DNA of 64,000 nucleotides from Hymenobacter psoromatis (GCF_020012125.1 NZ_JAIFAG010000001.1:558001-622000), one strand, 5' to 3'. Shown: positions 9,647 through 19,169, numbered from the stretch's first letter. Made by a program: numbers and translations. Notes: generated from the letters alone by a model not told the origin.

Positions 9647-10041
9647 CTAAAGTTTTGCTGGATACTCACGCGCTTATTTGGTATGCGGATGATTCGCCGC
9701 AGCTCCCTGCTGCCACGCGGCAGTTGCTAGATTCGCCAGCTGTAGAGCGTTGTGTAAGTATGTTGACCTCTTGGTAGTTAGCTACTTTGCTGAATCTTAA
9801 GCGCCTAGTGTTGCAGCCCGACCTAGCCACTTAGTTTGAGTCAGTGAAAGGTAATAACTTTCAGATTTTGCCCATTCTTGATAAGCACTTGGTTATCTAC
9901 GCTACTTTGCCGCAGGTAAAAGACCACCGCGACCCGTTCGACCGCCTGCTCATCGCCCAGGCCTTGAGCGAGGACCTAACGCTGATAAGCCGCGACGGTA
10001 AGTTTACCGACTACGCGGGCCTGAAGCTGCGCTGGGCGTAA
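9643..10041 (+). pseudogene. PIN-domain (VapC-like) toxin with two in-frame stops
   Basis: One reading frame from GTG 9643 to 10041 encodes an almost full-length PIN-domain RNase: KVLLDTHALIWYAD at the start with the first catalytic Asp, then DPFDRLLIAQA and LTLISRDGKF with the later acidic residues. Two TAG codons interrupt it, at 9775-9777 (codon 45) and 9832-9834 (codon 64). The first sits exactly where the family has the conserved Glu of the SxWE motif (sequence SW-TAG-LAT), consistent with a single GAG to TAG change. The reading frame is otherwise intact, so decay looks recent. About 130 codons in total, the usual length for the family. Confidence 0.8.
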
Positions 10042-10051
10042 CCAATTGATT

Positions 10052-10447
10052 ATGAAGCCAAAATACCTCGCCCTCGGCGCCCTTATTCTACTGCTGGGCT
10101 GGTTTGTGTTCGACTCGCTGAGCCAGCCGGGGGTAGGCGACCTGAAAGGCAATTTTCAGGAAGTAGCCTTGTACCGTAACGAGAACAACACCGGCCCCAT
10201 CGTGCGCGTGTACGCCGTGACGGTGGCCGACACGCTGTGGCAGCAGATGAAGCAATACGGCGACTTTATGCCTTATACTAAATACGGCAATACTAAGGTG
10301 TATTTCTTTCGCCAAGGCCAGCCGGCACCAAAAATGGTGCGGCCGGGCGACGTGAATTTCGACCCGGAATTCAACCAAAACTGCCTGGCAAAATACGAGA
10401 AAGAGGTAATGGGCAACGTCACGTTTCAGCGCTACCCCCTGCGCTGA
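10052..10447 (+). CDS. Hypothetical membrane-anchored protein
   Basis: Not recognised. The 131-residue product has an N-terminal hydrophobic segment (residues 5-22, YLALGALILLLGWFVFDSL) that would act as a signal anchor, and then a soluble domain rich in Tyr, Asn and Gln that ends in FQRYPLR. The ATG at 10052 is preferred over a TTG two codons upstream. It follows the broken PIN gene by 10 bases and converges with the PepSY gene, whose stop is only three bases away. Confidence 0.6.
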   Translation: MKPKYLALGALILLLGWFVFDSLSQPGVGDLKGNFQEVALYRNENNTGPIVRVYAVTVADTLWQQMKQYGDFMPYTKYGNTKVYFFRQGQPAPKMVRPGDVNFDPEFNQNCLAKYEKEVMGNVTFQRYPLR

Positions 10448-10450
10448 GCG

Positions 10451-11587
10451 CTAAGCCGCGGGCGCCAGTGCCACCCGGCGCTTGGGCGTTTTGTGGCGGC
10501 GGCCCCACCATAGCAGCGTGCCCGTGACGGGCAGGCTGGCTGAGAGCAGGCTTATCAAGAAGGCTACGATTTTGCCACCCAGGCCCAGCAGTTGGCCGGT
10601 GTGCAGGTCGTAGTTGAGGTCGCCGAGCTTCTTGCCGTTGCTCTTGGCGGCATGGGGTAGGGCGCGTAGCAGTTGGCCCGACACGGGGTGGAAATAGTAC
10701 TCGTCGCGATGGTAGTAGTGCAGCGCCTTTTGGTAGGTGAGGCAATACACGGGCTGCTTGGCCCCGGCGCTGGGCCCGATGAGCACCATAGCGGCGGTGG
10801 GCGAGCGCTGGCGCACCTGCGCGTAGGCCACATCGACCAGCGGCCGGGCCGGGGCCACGGCAGCCGCCAGCGTGTCCACGGTGGGCGGCACTTCTTCGAG
10901 GGGGTAGTGACGGCCGGCGTTGGCCACGAGGCTGGCCGCCTGCATCCACGAGCCAAAGCTCATAAACAAACCTGTGAGGGCAATGACAAACGCGCCGGCC
11001 GCGATGTAAAACCCCAGTACTTGGTGCAGGTCGTAGTTGAGCCGCCGCCACTTAGCGCCCCATTTTATGGTGATGCGCTGCCGGCGCTCCTGCTTGCGCT
11101 TGGGCCACCACAGTACCAGGCCGGTGCCTAGCATCACCAAAAAAATGGTAATGGCGATACCTACTACCCACTCGCCCACGGCGGGCGGCAGCAGCAGGTA
11201 CATGTGCAGCGCCTGCACGATGGTGAAAAAATCAGTCGCTAAATCCTGCTCGTGTAGCACCCGGCCAGTGTAGGGATTGAGCGACGCCACGTAGTTGCCG
11301 CCGGCCTTGGTGGTGAAGTATACCGTGGCCGAGCGGTTGGGCGCGTAGTAGGTCGTCCAGGAGGGGGTAGCGCCGGGGTGGCTGGCCACCACCGCCGCCA
11401 GCAGCCGTGAGGGGGGTAGGGGCACCGCGCGGGCCGGTGCGGCCACCAGCCGCCACGGCTGCACGGCATCCCGAATTTCATCCTGAAAGGTGAAAATCGC
11501 CCCCGTCAAGCTCACAATAAAGACTATCAGCCCCGAGCTAAGGCCCAGCCACAGGTGCAGGTTGCCGATAGCTTTTTTGAAAGTCAT
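10451..11587 (-). CDS. PepSY-associated transmembrane protein
   Basis: A 378-residue inner-membrane protein of the PepSY_TM (PiuB-like) family, often encoded next to siderophore receptors and thought to help reduce or release ferric siderophores. Membrane segments are visible at about residues 10-32 (LWLGLSSGLIVFIVSLTGAIF), 140-165 (GEWVVGIAITIFLVMLGTGLVL), 190-215 and 335-360. The PepSY-like periplasmic region includes YVASLNPYTGRVL and later YYFHPVSGQLL. It lies downstream of the TonB receptor on the same strand, separated by a large hairpin, so it probably serves the same iron-uptake route. Confidence 0.85.
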   Translation of the reverse strand: MTFKKAIGNLHLWLGLSSGLIVFIVSLTGAIFTFQDEIRDAVQPWRLVAAPARAVPLPPSRLLAAVVASHPGATPSWTTYYAPNRSATVYFTTKAGGNYVASLNPYTGRVLHEQDLATDFFTIVQALHMYLLLPPAVGEWVVGIAITIFLVMLGTGLVLWWPKRKQERRQRITIKWGAKWRRLNYDLHQVLGFYIAAGAFVIALTGLFMSFGSWMQAASLVANAGRHYPLEEVPPTVDTLAAAVAPARPLVDVAYAQVRQRSPTAAMVLIGPSAGAKQPVYCLTYQKALHYYHRDEYYFHPVSGQLLRALPHAAKSNGKKLGDLNYDLHTGQLLGLGGKIVAFLISLLSASLPVTGTLLWWGRRHKTPKRRVALAPAA

Positions 11588-11613
11588 GCGAAGGAGGTTT
11601 TTAACAAAATAAG

Positions 11614-11707
11614 AACGTCATGCTGACGACAGGAAGCAGCTCGCTCGCCTCGTCCGCGCTGTGCAACGACGAGAGCGAGCTGCTTCCTGTCGTCAGCATG
11701 ACGTTCA
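11614..11707. repeat. Intergenic palindromic repeat, 34-bp perfect arms
   Basis: Arms 11614-11647 and 11674-11707 are exact reverse complements with a 26-base loop. The outer 13 bases, AACGTCATGCTGA, are shared with repeats in the trp operon and near 36.9 kb, but the inner arm differs. It lies between the TonB receptor and the PepSY gene. Confidence 0.9.
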
Positions 11708-11735
11708 TTTTAACAGGCTATTACTCAATGAAAAA

Positions 11736-14165
11736 TTAAAATTTAACTGCCACCTGGCCAATAATACTGCGCAGCTTCTGCGGGTTCATCGAGCCGTAGC
11801 CAATCCAGTAGTGCTGGTCGGTGAGGTTGTCCATCTTCACCGAGAGGCGATAGCGGGGCTGGTCGAAGAAGGCGCTGGCGTTCAGCACTATGTAGTGGGG
11901 TAGGGTAAACTGGCCGTTGTTGGCGTCGTTCACTACCAGGTTGTCGCTGGCGTAGTTGCCCCCCGCGCCCAGGCCCAGGCCCTTGAGGGGGCCGTTGGAG
12001 AGGCGATAGCTCAGCCAGAGGTTGGCCAGGGCGGGCGAGCCGGCCGTGCTGGGGCGGCGGCCTTCGGTGGCGGCCACGTCGTTGGTCAGTTCCGCGTGGT
12101 TGTAGGCAAAGCCGGCCACCACGTTGAAGCCCAGGAAAGGGTTGGCGATGATGTCCACTTCCACGCCGCGGCTCACCTGCGCGCCGCTCTGCACCTGGGC
12201 AAAAAGGGCCGCGCCGCGCGGGTCGGAGTCGGTGCGCAGAATGTTCTGCACCCGAATATCGTACACGCTCAGCGTGGCCGTGAAGCGCCCACCCAGGCGG
12301 TCAAACTTCACGCCGGCTTCCACCTGGTTGGCGTGCTCCAGCTTGGCCGTGCGGGGCGCGGTTAGCTTATTGGTCGTAGCGTCGTAGCCGTAGTAGGTGC
12401 CCCGGTTAGAAAAGGAATTCTGGTAGTTGGCAAACACCGACAACTGCTCGGGCACCAGCTGGTACACGGCCCCAAACTTAGGCGAAGCCGCCGTTTGGTT
12501 GAAGCCGGCGTTGGCGCCGTCCGCGCCTTTGTTGGCAAAGCGGTCGACCCGCACGGCGGCCAGCACGTTGAAGCGGTCAGTTATATTCAGCACATCCGAC
12601 ACGAAGGCGCTGTAGGTATTCGTTTCATTATAAACCGGATAGGTGTAGCCGGGCGCTTGCGTAGCGTACAGCTTGGTCATATTGGCCCCGTTGAACGTGC
12701 TGTAGTCGTAGGTCGGTGAGTTGATGGGCACGGTCGCGTACGTGCTGCCGAATAAGAACTGGTCGTTGCGCACGTGCAGGAAATCGAAGCCCAGCACCAC
12801 GCGATTGCGCATACTGCCCAGCTGAAAATCGCCGTTGAAAAGCTGCTGAATTTGCTGAATGCGGCCGCGGCTATTGCGGCTCGACTGGTCGGACTGTTGG
12901 AGTGAATCCTGCCCGATGCCCTTGCCATTGCCCGTGATGCCGATGTAGGGGCCGAAGCCGTCGGAATAGCTTTGGCTCGACGCGAAGTTGGTGGACGAGC
13001 GGAAGGCCGGCGAAAGCTGGTAGTTTACTTGCCCAAACAGGTTGGTGGCCCGGCTGGCGGTCCACAGCCCCGAGCCGCTGTAGGTTTTGCGGTAGTCGAT
13101 GGGTGCCTGGTCGGCTCGGTCGAAGCCCAGCTGACTGATGGCTGAGTTGGGGAAAAAGAAAGTGCGCCCCGTGGTCGTGGCCCACTGAAACTCGCCGTCG
13201 AGCGTGATACTTAGCTTGTCGGTGGGCCGCAGGGTGAGGGTAGGGGCCAGCGCATAGGAGCGGCGGAAGCCAATATCCTGGAAGCTTTTTTCGTAGTTGA
13301 AAGCCCCATTCACACGGAAGAGTACCGTTTTGGATGCGTTGAACGGGGTATTCAAATCGAGGGTTGCGCGGTTGAAATTGTAGCTGCCGCCCGAGTAGCT
13401 CACCTCGCCGCCAAAGTTGTCGTAGGCCTTCTTGGTGACGCGGTTCAGCAAGCCACCATACGAGGTGAGCGAGCTACCGTAGAGCGTGCCCGACGGCCCC
13501 TTAATCACCTCCAGCTTCTCCAGGTTAACGGCATCAATCGTCGTAGCCACGTTGCCCGCCAGGCCGTTGCGCAGCTGTGCCTGCGTCACGAAGCCGCGCA
13601 TGGTGTAGTAGCTGCCGCCGTCGCCAGCGCGGCCCGTCGATTCCCACATCCGCTGAATGCCCGGCACGTTGCGGGTAGCATCGTCGGCCGTGAAAACGAG
13701 CTGCTCGGTCAGTAGCTCCTTGGTCACGGTATTGTAGACCTGCGGGTTCTCCACGTTTTTGAGCGGCATTTTGGCTACATCGTCGCTGTTGGTGCGGCTA
13801 AATTTGTTGGTGCGGCCGCCGTTCACGATTACTTCCTTCAGCTCGGCGGCGCTTTCCACCAGTGAAAAGTTGGCCGTGGCGGTTTGCCCGGCTACTACCG
13901 TCACGCTTTGCTGCGCAGGCTTGAGCCCCAGTGCCGATACTACCAGCGTGTACTGCCCCGGTGCTACCTGCCGAATCTGGAAGCGGCCCTGCTCGTCGGT
14001 AATGTCGCCCTGCGGCTGGCCCTGCACACCCACGCTCACCGCCTCCGCGGCCCCACCGGTGCTGTTAGTAATACGGCCTTTGATGCTACCCGTAGCCTGC
14101 GCCCAGGCGCTCCCGGAATAGCCAAATAGTAAAGAAAAGAAGAGCAGTAAACGTGCGGCTGCCAT
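11736..14165 (-). CDS. TonB-dependent siderophore receptor with carboxypeptidase-regulatory N-domain
   Basis: An 809-residue outer-membrane receptor that would import ferric siderophores using energy from TonB-ExbBD. It starts with a signal peptide ending AWAQ at about residue 23, then a CarboxypepD_reg-like beta domain (GSIKGRITNSTGGAAEAVSV to about residue 105), a plug domain with VPGIQRMWES, MRGF and LEKLEVIKGPSGTLYG, and a long beta-barrel ending in Phe (GQVAVKF). The C-terminal DNLTDQHYW motif is typical of siderophore receptors. Two operator-like palindromes lie upstream, and the PepSY gene lies downstream. Confidence 0.93.
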   Translation of the reverse strand: MAAARLLLFFSLLFGYSGSAWAQATGSIKGRITNSTGGAAEAVSVGVQGQPQGDITDEQGRFQIRQVAPGQYTLVVSALGLKPAQQSVTVVAGQTATANFSLVESAAELKEVIVNGGRTNKFSRTNSDDVAKMPLKNVENPQVYNTVTKELLTEQLVFTADDATRNVPGIQRMWESTGRAGDGGSYYTMRGFVTQAQLRNGLAGNVATTIDAVNLEKLEVIKGPSGTLYGSSLTSYGGLLNRVTKKAYDNFGGEVSYSGGSYNFNRATLDLNTPFNASKTVLFRVNGAFNYEKSFQDIGFRRSYALAPTLTLRPTDKLSITLDGEFQWATTTGRTFFFPNSAISQLGFDRADQAPIDYRKTYSGSGLWTASRATNLFGQVNYQLSPAFRSSTNFASSQSYSDGFGPYIGITGNGKGIGQDSLQQSDQSSRNSRGRIQQIQQLFNGDFQLGSMRNRVVLGFDFLHVRNDQFLFGSTYATVPINSPTYDYSTFNGANMTKLYATQAPGYTYPVYNETNTYSAFVSDVLNITDRFNVLAAVRVDRFANKGADGANAGFNQTAASPKFGAVYQLVPEQLSVFANYQNSFSNRGTYYGYDATTNKLTAPRTAKLEHANQVEAGVKFDRLGGRFTATLSVYDIRVQNILRTDSDPRGAALFAQVQSGAQVSRGVEVDIIANPFLGFNVVAGFAYNHAELTNDVAATEGRRPSTAGSPALANLWLSYRLSNGPLKGLGLGAGGNYASDNLVVNDANNGQFTLPHYIVLNASAFFDQPRYRLSVKMDNLTDQHYWIGYGSMNPQKLRSIIGQVAVKF

Positions 14166-14173
14166 ATGATTTA

Positions 14174-14190
14174 TTTAGATTTAATCTAAA
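14174..14190. promoter_or_regulatory. Fur-like operator 1 upstream of the TonB receptor
   Basis: The sequence TTTAGATTTAATCTAAA is a perfect 8+1+8 palindrome, nine bases upstream of the receptor's ATG. It resembles iron-responsive (Fur-type) boxes, and a Fur-family gene is present at 59981 in this window. The regulator is inferred, not shown. Confidence 0.55.
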
Positions 14191-14234
14191 GAATACACAA
14201 AGAAACAACCTGCACGGGCCTTCGACAAAATTTA

Positions 14235-14251
14235 TTTAGAATTAATCCAGA
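14235..14251. promoter_or_regulatory. Fur-like operator 2, degenerate copy
   Basis: TTTAGAATTAATCCAGA matches 14 of 17 positions of the palindrome at 14174. It lies about 60 bases further upstream, as expected for a second binding site of the same regulator. Confidence 0.4.
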
Positions 14252-14420
14252 TTATATCAGCGTTAGTAGTAGCTAATCAGCCACTAAAAAAACTAGCCAG
14301 GTAATCCGCGTACGCACGGATTACCTGGCTAGAACTGCAAAGCAAATAGGTTCGGCCTACGACCAAGATATGGCTACAAAATTCTGTCTACCACTGAATT
14401 GTCATGGAATAATAGAGTGC

Positions 14421-15218
14421 CTAAGCAGGTTCGGGAACTGGCCGGATACCTGCCACAAAGTCCTGAATGGCCTGGCGTTGCCCCTCAGCGGGCGTGTTTT
14501 GTAAGAGCCGAATAAAAGCGCTGCCGATAATAGCGCCCGTGGTGTGCCGGCTGGCCGCCGCGAAGCTGGCCGCGTCGCTGATGCCGAAGCCCACAAGGGT
14601 AGGGTTGCGCAGGCCCAGCACCTTGGTGCGGCGGAGGTAGGCGTCCACGTCGGCGTTCATGTCGGTTTGCGCGCCCGTGGTGCCGGCGGCGGCCACTAGG
14701 TAAATGAAGCCGTCGGCCAACCCGTCGAGCTGGCGCACGCGGGCGGCGCTGGTCTGGGGCGTCACCAGGAATACGTTTTTGAGGCCATATTTAGTGAAGA
14801 GCGGCTGGTATTCACGCTCAAATACTTCGAGCGGCAGGTCGGGCAAAATCACGCCATCAACGCCCACTTCCTGGCACTGCTGGCAAAATTTCTCCACTCC
14901 AAACTGCACCACCGGGTTGAGGTAGCCCATGAGCAGAATAGGCACCGTAATACCTTGCTGGCGAATATCTTGCAGTTGCTCAAAAAGCGTGGCCACGGTC
15001 ATGCCATTGTCCAGAGCCTGCTGGTTGCTGCGCTGAATAGTTTCGCCATCGGCCACGGGGTCGGAGTAGGGCATTCCGATTTCCACGAGGTCGGCGCCCG
15101 CATCCTGTAAGGATTTTAGAATGGGCACCGTGTCATGGAGCTGCGGGAAGCCGGCCGTGAAATAAACGTTGAGGACGTCGGCTGTTTTGTGCTGGAATAG
15201 GGTGGTGAGGCGGTTCAT
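14421..15218 (-). CDS. trpA: Tryptophan synthase alpha subunit
   Basis: TrpA cleaves indole-3-glycerol phosphate to indole and glyceraldehyde 3-phosphate; indole passes to TrpB. The 265-residue protein has VYFTAGFP near residue 17, VEIGMPYSDPVADGETIQ with the catalytic Glu and Asp region, and VGFGISD for phosphate binding. The ATG at 15218 is chosen; the frame stays open upstream only because it crosses the trpB-trpA palindrome. It is the last gene of the trp operon. Confidence 0.96.
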   Translation of the reverse strand: MNRLTTLFQHKTADVLNVYFTAGFPQLHDTVPILKSLQDAGADLVEIGMPYSDPVADGETIQRSNQQALDNGMTVATLFEQLQDIRQQGITVPILLMGYLNPVVQFGVEKFCQQCQEVGVDGVILPDLPLEVFEREYQPLFTKYGLKNVFLVTPQTSAARVRQLDGLADGFIYLVAAAGTTGAQTDMNADVDAYLRRTKVLGLRNPTLVGFGISDAASFAAASRHTTGAIIGSAFIRLLQNTPAEGQRQAIQDFVAGIRPVPEPA

Positions 15219-15228
15219 AAGAATTGGG

Positions 15229-15316
15229 GTAGGGTGCGGAGCTTGCCCCCGCCCGTCGTTGAACAAGAGCAGGGTGAGTCGTTCAACGACGGGCGGGGGC
15301 AAGCTCCGCACCCTAC
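15229..15316. repeat. Palindromic repeat between trpB and trpA, 36-bp perfect arms
   Basis: Arms 15229-15264 and 15281-15316 are exact reverse complements with a 16-base loop. The stem is GC-rich and would form a very stable hairpin in the trp mRNA, which could reduce or stabilise expression of trpA relative to trpB. Confidence 0.9.
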
Positions 15317-15324
15317 AAAAAACG

Positions 15325-16530
15325 TTAGGAATATTCCTCTAGGTGCTTGGTATAAGTGGCTAGGTCCTTGTCGCCGCGCCCCGAGAGGCACACCACTACT
15401 ACGTCGTCCTTCGTGGCCCCGATGAGGGGTAGGCAGGCCAGCGCGTGCGCCGTTTCGAGGGCCGGAATGATGCCTTCCAACCGGCTCAGCTGGAACGCGG
15501 CATCAAGCGCCGCCTTGTCGGTAATCGATAGAAACTCGGCCCTACCCGTCGCAAACAGCTGCGCGTGTTGCGGCCCGATGCCGGGGTAGTCGAGGCCCGC
15601 CGAAATGGAGTAGGGCTCCGTCACCTGGCCGTCCTCGGTCTGCATTAAAATGGTACTGGCCCCGTGCAGAATGCCCGGCTTGCCCAGCGCCGTGGTGGCG
15701 GCCGAGTGGCCCGAATTCACGCCCTGGCCGGCGGCCTCGGCGGCAATGAGGCGCACGCCGGGCTCGTCGAGGTAGTGGTAAAACGCGCCCGCCGCGTTGG
15801 AGCCGCCGCCCACGCAGGCCAGCACAAAATTGGGGGTAGCGCGGCCGGTTTGCTCCAGGAGCTGGTTAATGGTTTCGGCCGAAATGATGGACTGGAACCG
15901 GGCCACCATGTCGGGGTAGGGGTGCGGGCCCACCACCGAGCCGATGATGTAGTGCGTGTCGGTAGGGTTGCTTATCCAGTGGCGCATGGCCTCGTTGGTG
16001 GCGTCTTTCAGGGTTTGGCTGCCGCTGGTGGCAGGCACCACCTTGGCCCCCAGCATGCGCATGCGGTCCACGTTGGGCTTCTGGCGCTCAATATCAATGG
16101 CACCCATGTACACAATGCACTCCAGGCCCTTGAGGGCGCACACCGTGGCGGTGGCCACGCCGTGCTGGCCGGCCCCGGTTTCGGCCACAATGCGCTTCTT
16201 GCCCAGACGCTGCGCCACTAGAATCTGGCCGATGGTGTTGTTGATTTTGTGTGCCCCGGTGTGGCACAAATCCTCCCGCTTGAGGTAGATGGTCGTGCCA
16301 ATCTCGGCCGACAGCCGCTGGGCCAGAAACAGGGGGGTAGGGCGCCCCGCAAAGTCGCGCAGCAGCTGCTTATACTCCTGCTGAAACTCGGGGTCCTCAA
16401 TGATACGCAGGTAGTTATCGCGCAGCTCCTCCACATTGGGATAGAGCATTTCGGGTACATAGGCACCGCCGAAGGGGCCGTAGTAGCCGCTGGCATCGAC
16501 GCGGTAGGGAGAAGGGGCGGTGAGAGTCAT
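15325..16530 (-). CDS. trpB: Tryptophan synthase beta subunit
   Basis: TrpB is the PLP enzyme that joins indole and serine to make tryptophan. The 401-residue protein has [12 protein letters not shown] near the N-terminus, [10 protein letters not shown] with the PLP lysine, [10 protein letters not shown], and the phosphate-cup motif [10 protein letters not shown]. The ATG at 16530 fits the family length. It is followed by trpA across a hairpin and preceded by trpF with a 34-base gap. Confidence 0.97.
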   Translation of the reverse strand: MTLTAPSPYRVDASGYYGPFGGAYVPEMLYPNVEELRDNYLRIIEDPEFQQEYKQLLRDFAGRPTPLFLAQRLSAEIGTTIYLKREDLCHTGAHKINNTIGQILVAQRLGKKRIVAETGAGQHGVATATVCALKGLECIVYMGAIDIERQKPNVDRMRMLGAKVVPATSGSQTLKDATNEAMRHWISNPTDTHYIIGSVVGPHPYPDMVARFQSIISAETINQLLEQTGRATPNFVLACVGGGSNAAGAFYHYLDEPGVRLIAAEAAGQGVNSGHSAATTALGKPGILHGASTILMQTEDGQVTEPYSISAGLDYPGIGPQHAQLFATGRAEFLSITDKAALDAAFQLSRLEGIIPALETAHALACLPLIGATKDDVVVVCLSGRGDKDLATYTKHLEEYS

Positions 16531-16564
16531 AAGTAAGTAACAGTGAGTAGTAAACAGGTAGCAA

Positions 16565-17203
16565 TTAATAGTCGGCGCGCTGCTCGTGTAGGCGGGTCAG
16601 CAGCTGGCCGGTAACCTCCACATTCTTGAAGCCGGGCGTGATTTCAAGCAGGCTATTAAAATCGTAGCCCGCCAGCCGGGGGTGGTGAAAGCGCAGCAGC
16701 TCGTCGGCGTTGGCCGGCCCCAGGCCACCACTCAGCAGGAAGGGGGTAGGGCCCTGGTAATTGGCCAGCACCCGCCAGTCAAACGTGCGGCCATTGCCGC
16801 CGCGCTGCGCGCCTTTAGTGTCAAACAAAAATAAGTCGCACAGCGGCGCGTAGTCGGCTAACGTATTGAAATCGAAGTGCTCATCTACCGAAAATGCCTT
16901 GATGATGCGCAAGCCCTGCTCATGCACGGCGCGGCAGTACGCGGGTGTTTCGTGGCCGTGCAGCTGCATGTAGTCGAGGCTGTAGTGCGTGGCCGTGGCC
17001 AGCAGCTCGGGCAGCGGCGCATCCACGAAAACGCCCACTTTGGCTACGGCTTCGGGCAGGCTGCGCAGCACTTCCGTCGAGAGCGTAATGGCCACGTAGC
17101 GGGGCGATTTATCGTAGAAGATGAACCCCAGAAAATCGGGATTGAAGTCAGCCACGGCCAGAATGTTGGCCGCCTCGCGCATACCGCAGATTTTGACTTT
17201 CAT
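16565..17203 (-). CDS. trpF: Phosphoribosylanthranilate isomerase
   Basis: TrpF isomerises N-(5-phosphoribosyl)anthranilate to CdRP. The 212-residue beta/alpha-barrel opens with [10 protein letters not shown], where the catalytic Cys is in KICGM, has [15 protein letters not shown], then VGVFVDA, LQLHGHE-like MQLHGHE, and [12 protein letters not shown] near the C-terminus. It starts six bases after the trpC stop, so the two are tightly coupled but not fused as in enteric bacteria. Confidence 0.95.
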   Translation of the reverse strand: MKVKICGMREAANILAVADFNPDFLGFIFYDKSPRYVAITLSTEVLRSLPEAVAKVGVFVDAPLPELLATATHYSLDYMQLHGHETPAYCRAVHEQGLRIIKAFSVDEHFDFNTLADYAPLCDLFLFDTKGAQRGGNGRTFDWRVLANYQGPTPFLLSGGLGPANADELLRFHHPRLAGYDFNSLLEITPGFKNVEVTGQLLTRLHEQRADY

Positions 17204-17209
17204 AGTGCG

Positions 17210-18016
17210 CTAAGAAGCCGTAACAGGCCCGGATAGTTCTGCCACCAGTCCCGCTAACGCCGCCGCCGGGTCAGTGGTTTTCATAAACGTCTCACCAATC
17301 AGAAAGCCCTGGTAGCCCGCCCGCCGTAGCGCCAGAATGGTGCTGGCATGCTGCAAGCCACTCTCAGCTACCCGCACGAAGGTGCGGGGAATGAGGCCAG
17401 CCAGCCGCGCCGACGTCTCCACATCAGTGGCAAACGTGGCTAGGTTGCGGTTGTTCACGCCCACCAAATCCACAGTGTCGGCCAGGTGGCTGCGCAGCTC
17501 GGCCTCGTCGTGCACTTCCAACAGCACTTCCAGCTCCAGGCTGTGCGCAAAGGCGCTGAACTGCACCACCTCGGCCGGCGAGAGGCAACTGGCAATGAGC
17601 AGGATAAGGTCGGCCCCCATCGCCCGCGCCTCCGTTATCTGGTATTCGCTGATGATAAAGTCTTTGCGCAAAATCGGCGTAATGGGGCAGGCCGCCCGCG
17701 CCGCCCGCAGGTCATCGGCCGTGCCGCCAAAAAACGGCTCATCCGTGAGCACCGACAGTACCGCCGCGCCCGCCGCCGCGTAGCCCGCCGTGGTGGCACC
17801 CGCCTCGGCCGTGCCGTTTAGCACGCCTTTGGAAGGCGAGCGCCGCTTAAACTCAGCAATAATGCCCGACGAGCCGGCGGCAGTGAGCGCCGCCCGCGCC
17901 GATAGCACCGGCCGCGTGAAGGGGGGTAGGGCGTGCAGCGCCGTCACGGGCATTTCGGCCTCGCAGCGCGTCACTTCCAGGCGCTTTTCAGCGATTATTT
18001 TATCGAGGATGGTCAT
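17210..18016 (-). CDS. trpC: Indole-3-glycerol phosphate synthase
   Basis: TrpC cyclises CdRP to indole-3-glycerol phosphate. The 268-residue protein has ILDKIIAEKRLEV at the start, IAEFKRRSPSKG with the catalytic lysine, ILRKDFIISEYQ, VGVNNRNLATF and VAESGL. The ATG at 18016 is chosen: the open frame extends to 18061, but those residues are encoded by the adjacent palindromic repeat. Confidence 0.96.
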   Translation of the reverse strand: MTILDKIIAEKRLEVTRCEAEMPVTALHALPPFTRPVLSARAALTAAGSSGIIAEFKRRSPSKGVLNGTAEAGATTAGYAAAGAAVLSVLTDEPFFGGTADDLRAARAACPITPILRKDFIISEYQITEARAMGADLILLIASCLSPAEVVQFSAFAHSLELEVLLEVHDEAELRSHLADTVDLVGVNNRNLATFATDVETSARLAGLIPRTFVRVAESGLQHASTILALRRAGYQGFLIGETFMKTTDPAAALAGLVAELSGPVTAS

Positions 18017-18032
18017 GTAATTTTTTGCAAAC

Positions 18033-18145
18033 AGAACGTCATGCTGAACGCAGTGAAGCATCTCGCGTGGCTTAGTAATTTCAATTGGCTAACAACATTC
18101 AGCCGGCGCGAGCGAGATGCTTCGGCAAGCTCAGCATGACGTTCT
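18033..18145. repeat. Palindromic repeat between trpD and trpC (family A)
   Basis: The arms AACGTCATGCTGA...AAGCATCTCGC and their reverse complement flank a loop of about 40 bases. The pairing is interrupted by an inner segment of about eight bases that differs between arms (ACGCAGTG on one side, GCTTGCCG on the other). Confidence 0.8.
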
Positions 18146-18173
18146 TCGAGTGAAGAAGTGCCCCCCGCGCAGC

Positions 18174-19169
18174 CTACCCCAGCGCCAGCAGCTTTTCAAA
18201 CGCCTGCCGGGCCCGGCCGCTGTCCAGCGACTCGGCCGCCTGGGCCAGCCCTTCGGCAGCATCGGCGGCGCGGCCGGCGGTGCGCAGGGCCAGCGCGGCA
18301 TTAGCCAGTACGGCGTTGCGGTGGGCGGCGGGGGCCTCGTTACGCAATACCTTCTGAAAAATAGCCGCCGCTTCTGCCACCGTGTCGCCGCCAAACAGCG
18401 CCTCGGGCGTAGTCTGCGGCAAGCCCAAGTCGCTGGGCGACAGCAGTTCCTCGCCCTGCCGGCTGATGAGCTTCACCGGACCAGTTAGCGATACCTCGTC
18501 GTAGCCATCCAGGCTGTGCACAATGAGAAATTCCCTACCTCCCTCCTGCTGGTGCAGGTAGGCATACAGCCGCGCCAGCTCCAGGCTGAACACGCCCACC
18601 AGCTGCAAGCGCGGCCGGGCCGGGTTCACGAGCGGCCCGAGCATATTAAAGAAGGTTTTCACGCCCAGCTCCTTACGCAGCGGGGCCACGTTTTTGAGGG
18701 CCGGGTGAAACAGCGGCGCGTGCAAAAAACAAATATTCGCCTCGTCCAGCTGCCGCTTGAGCGCGTCGTTATCGGCCGTAAACTTCACGCCCATGTGCTC
18801 CAGCACGGTGCTGCTGCCGCTGATAGATGACACGCCGTGGTTGCCGTGCTTGGCCACCGGCTGCCCCGCGCCGGCCACTACAAAGGCCGATAAGGTGGAG
18901 ATATTGAACGTGTTGCGGCCGTCGCCGCCGGTGCCGCACACGTCCATGGCATCCACGCCGCCGAGGTCTACGGGAAGGCACAGCTCCAGCAGCGCGTTGC
19001 GGAAGCCGGCCAGCTCCTCCACCGTCACGCTGCGCATGAGGTACACGGTGAGGAAGGCGGCAATCTGGGCGGGGTTGTACTGGCCCTGGGCAATGCCCAG
19101 CACCACGCGGTGCGCCTCATCCTGGGGCAGCGTGCGGTAGGCAAAAAGGTGGTTGAGGGTGTCTTTCAC
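18174..19169 (-). CDS. trpD: Anthranilate phosphoribosyltransferase
   Basis: TrpD joins anthranilate to PRPP. The 331-residue protein has the PRPP motif CGTGGDGRNTFNIST near residue 78, KHGNHGVSSISGSSTVLE, and NMLGPLVNP near residue 165. It is a stand-alone TrpD, with the TrpG amidotransferase as a separate gene upstream. Hairpin repeats lie on both sides. Confidence 0.96.
   Translation of the reverse strand: MKDTLNHLFAYRTLPQDEAHRVVLGIAQGQYNPAQIAAFLTVYLMRSVTVEELAGFRNALLELCLPVDLGGVDAMDVCGTGGDGRNTFNISTLSAFVVAGAGQPVAKHGNHGVSSISGSSTVLEHMGVKFTADNDALKRQLDEANICFLHAPLFHPALKNVAPLRKELGVKTFFNMLGPLVNPARPRLQLVGVFSLELARLYAYLHQQEGGREFLIVHSLDGYDEVSLTGPVKLISRQGEELLSPSDLGLPQTTPEALFGGDTVAEAAAIFQKVLRNEAPAAHRNAVLANAALALRTAGRAADAAEGLAQAAESLDSGRARQAFEKLLALG

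Noticed and set aside
9775..9834. Two TAG codons in the PIN frame read as programmed recoding
   Set aside because: No sign of a suppressor or selenocysteine-type system in the window, and one TAG replaces a catalytic residue, so loss of function is simpler.
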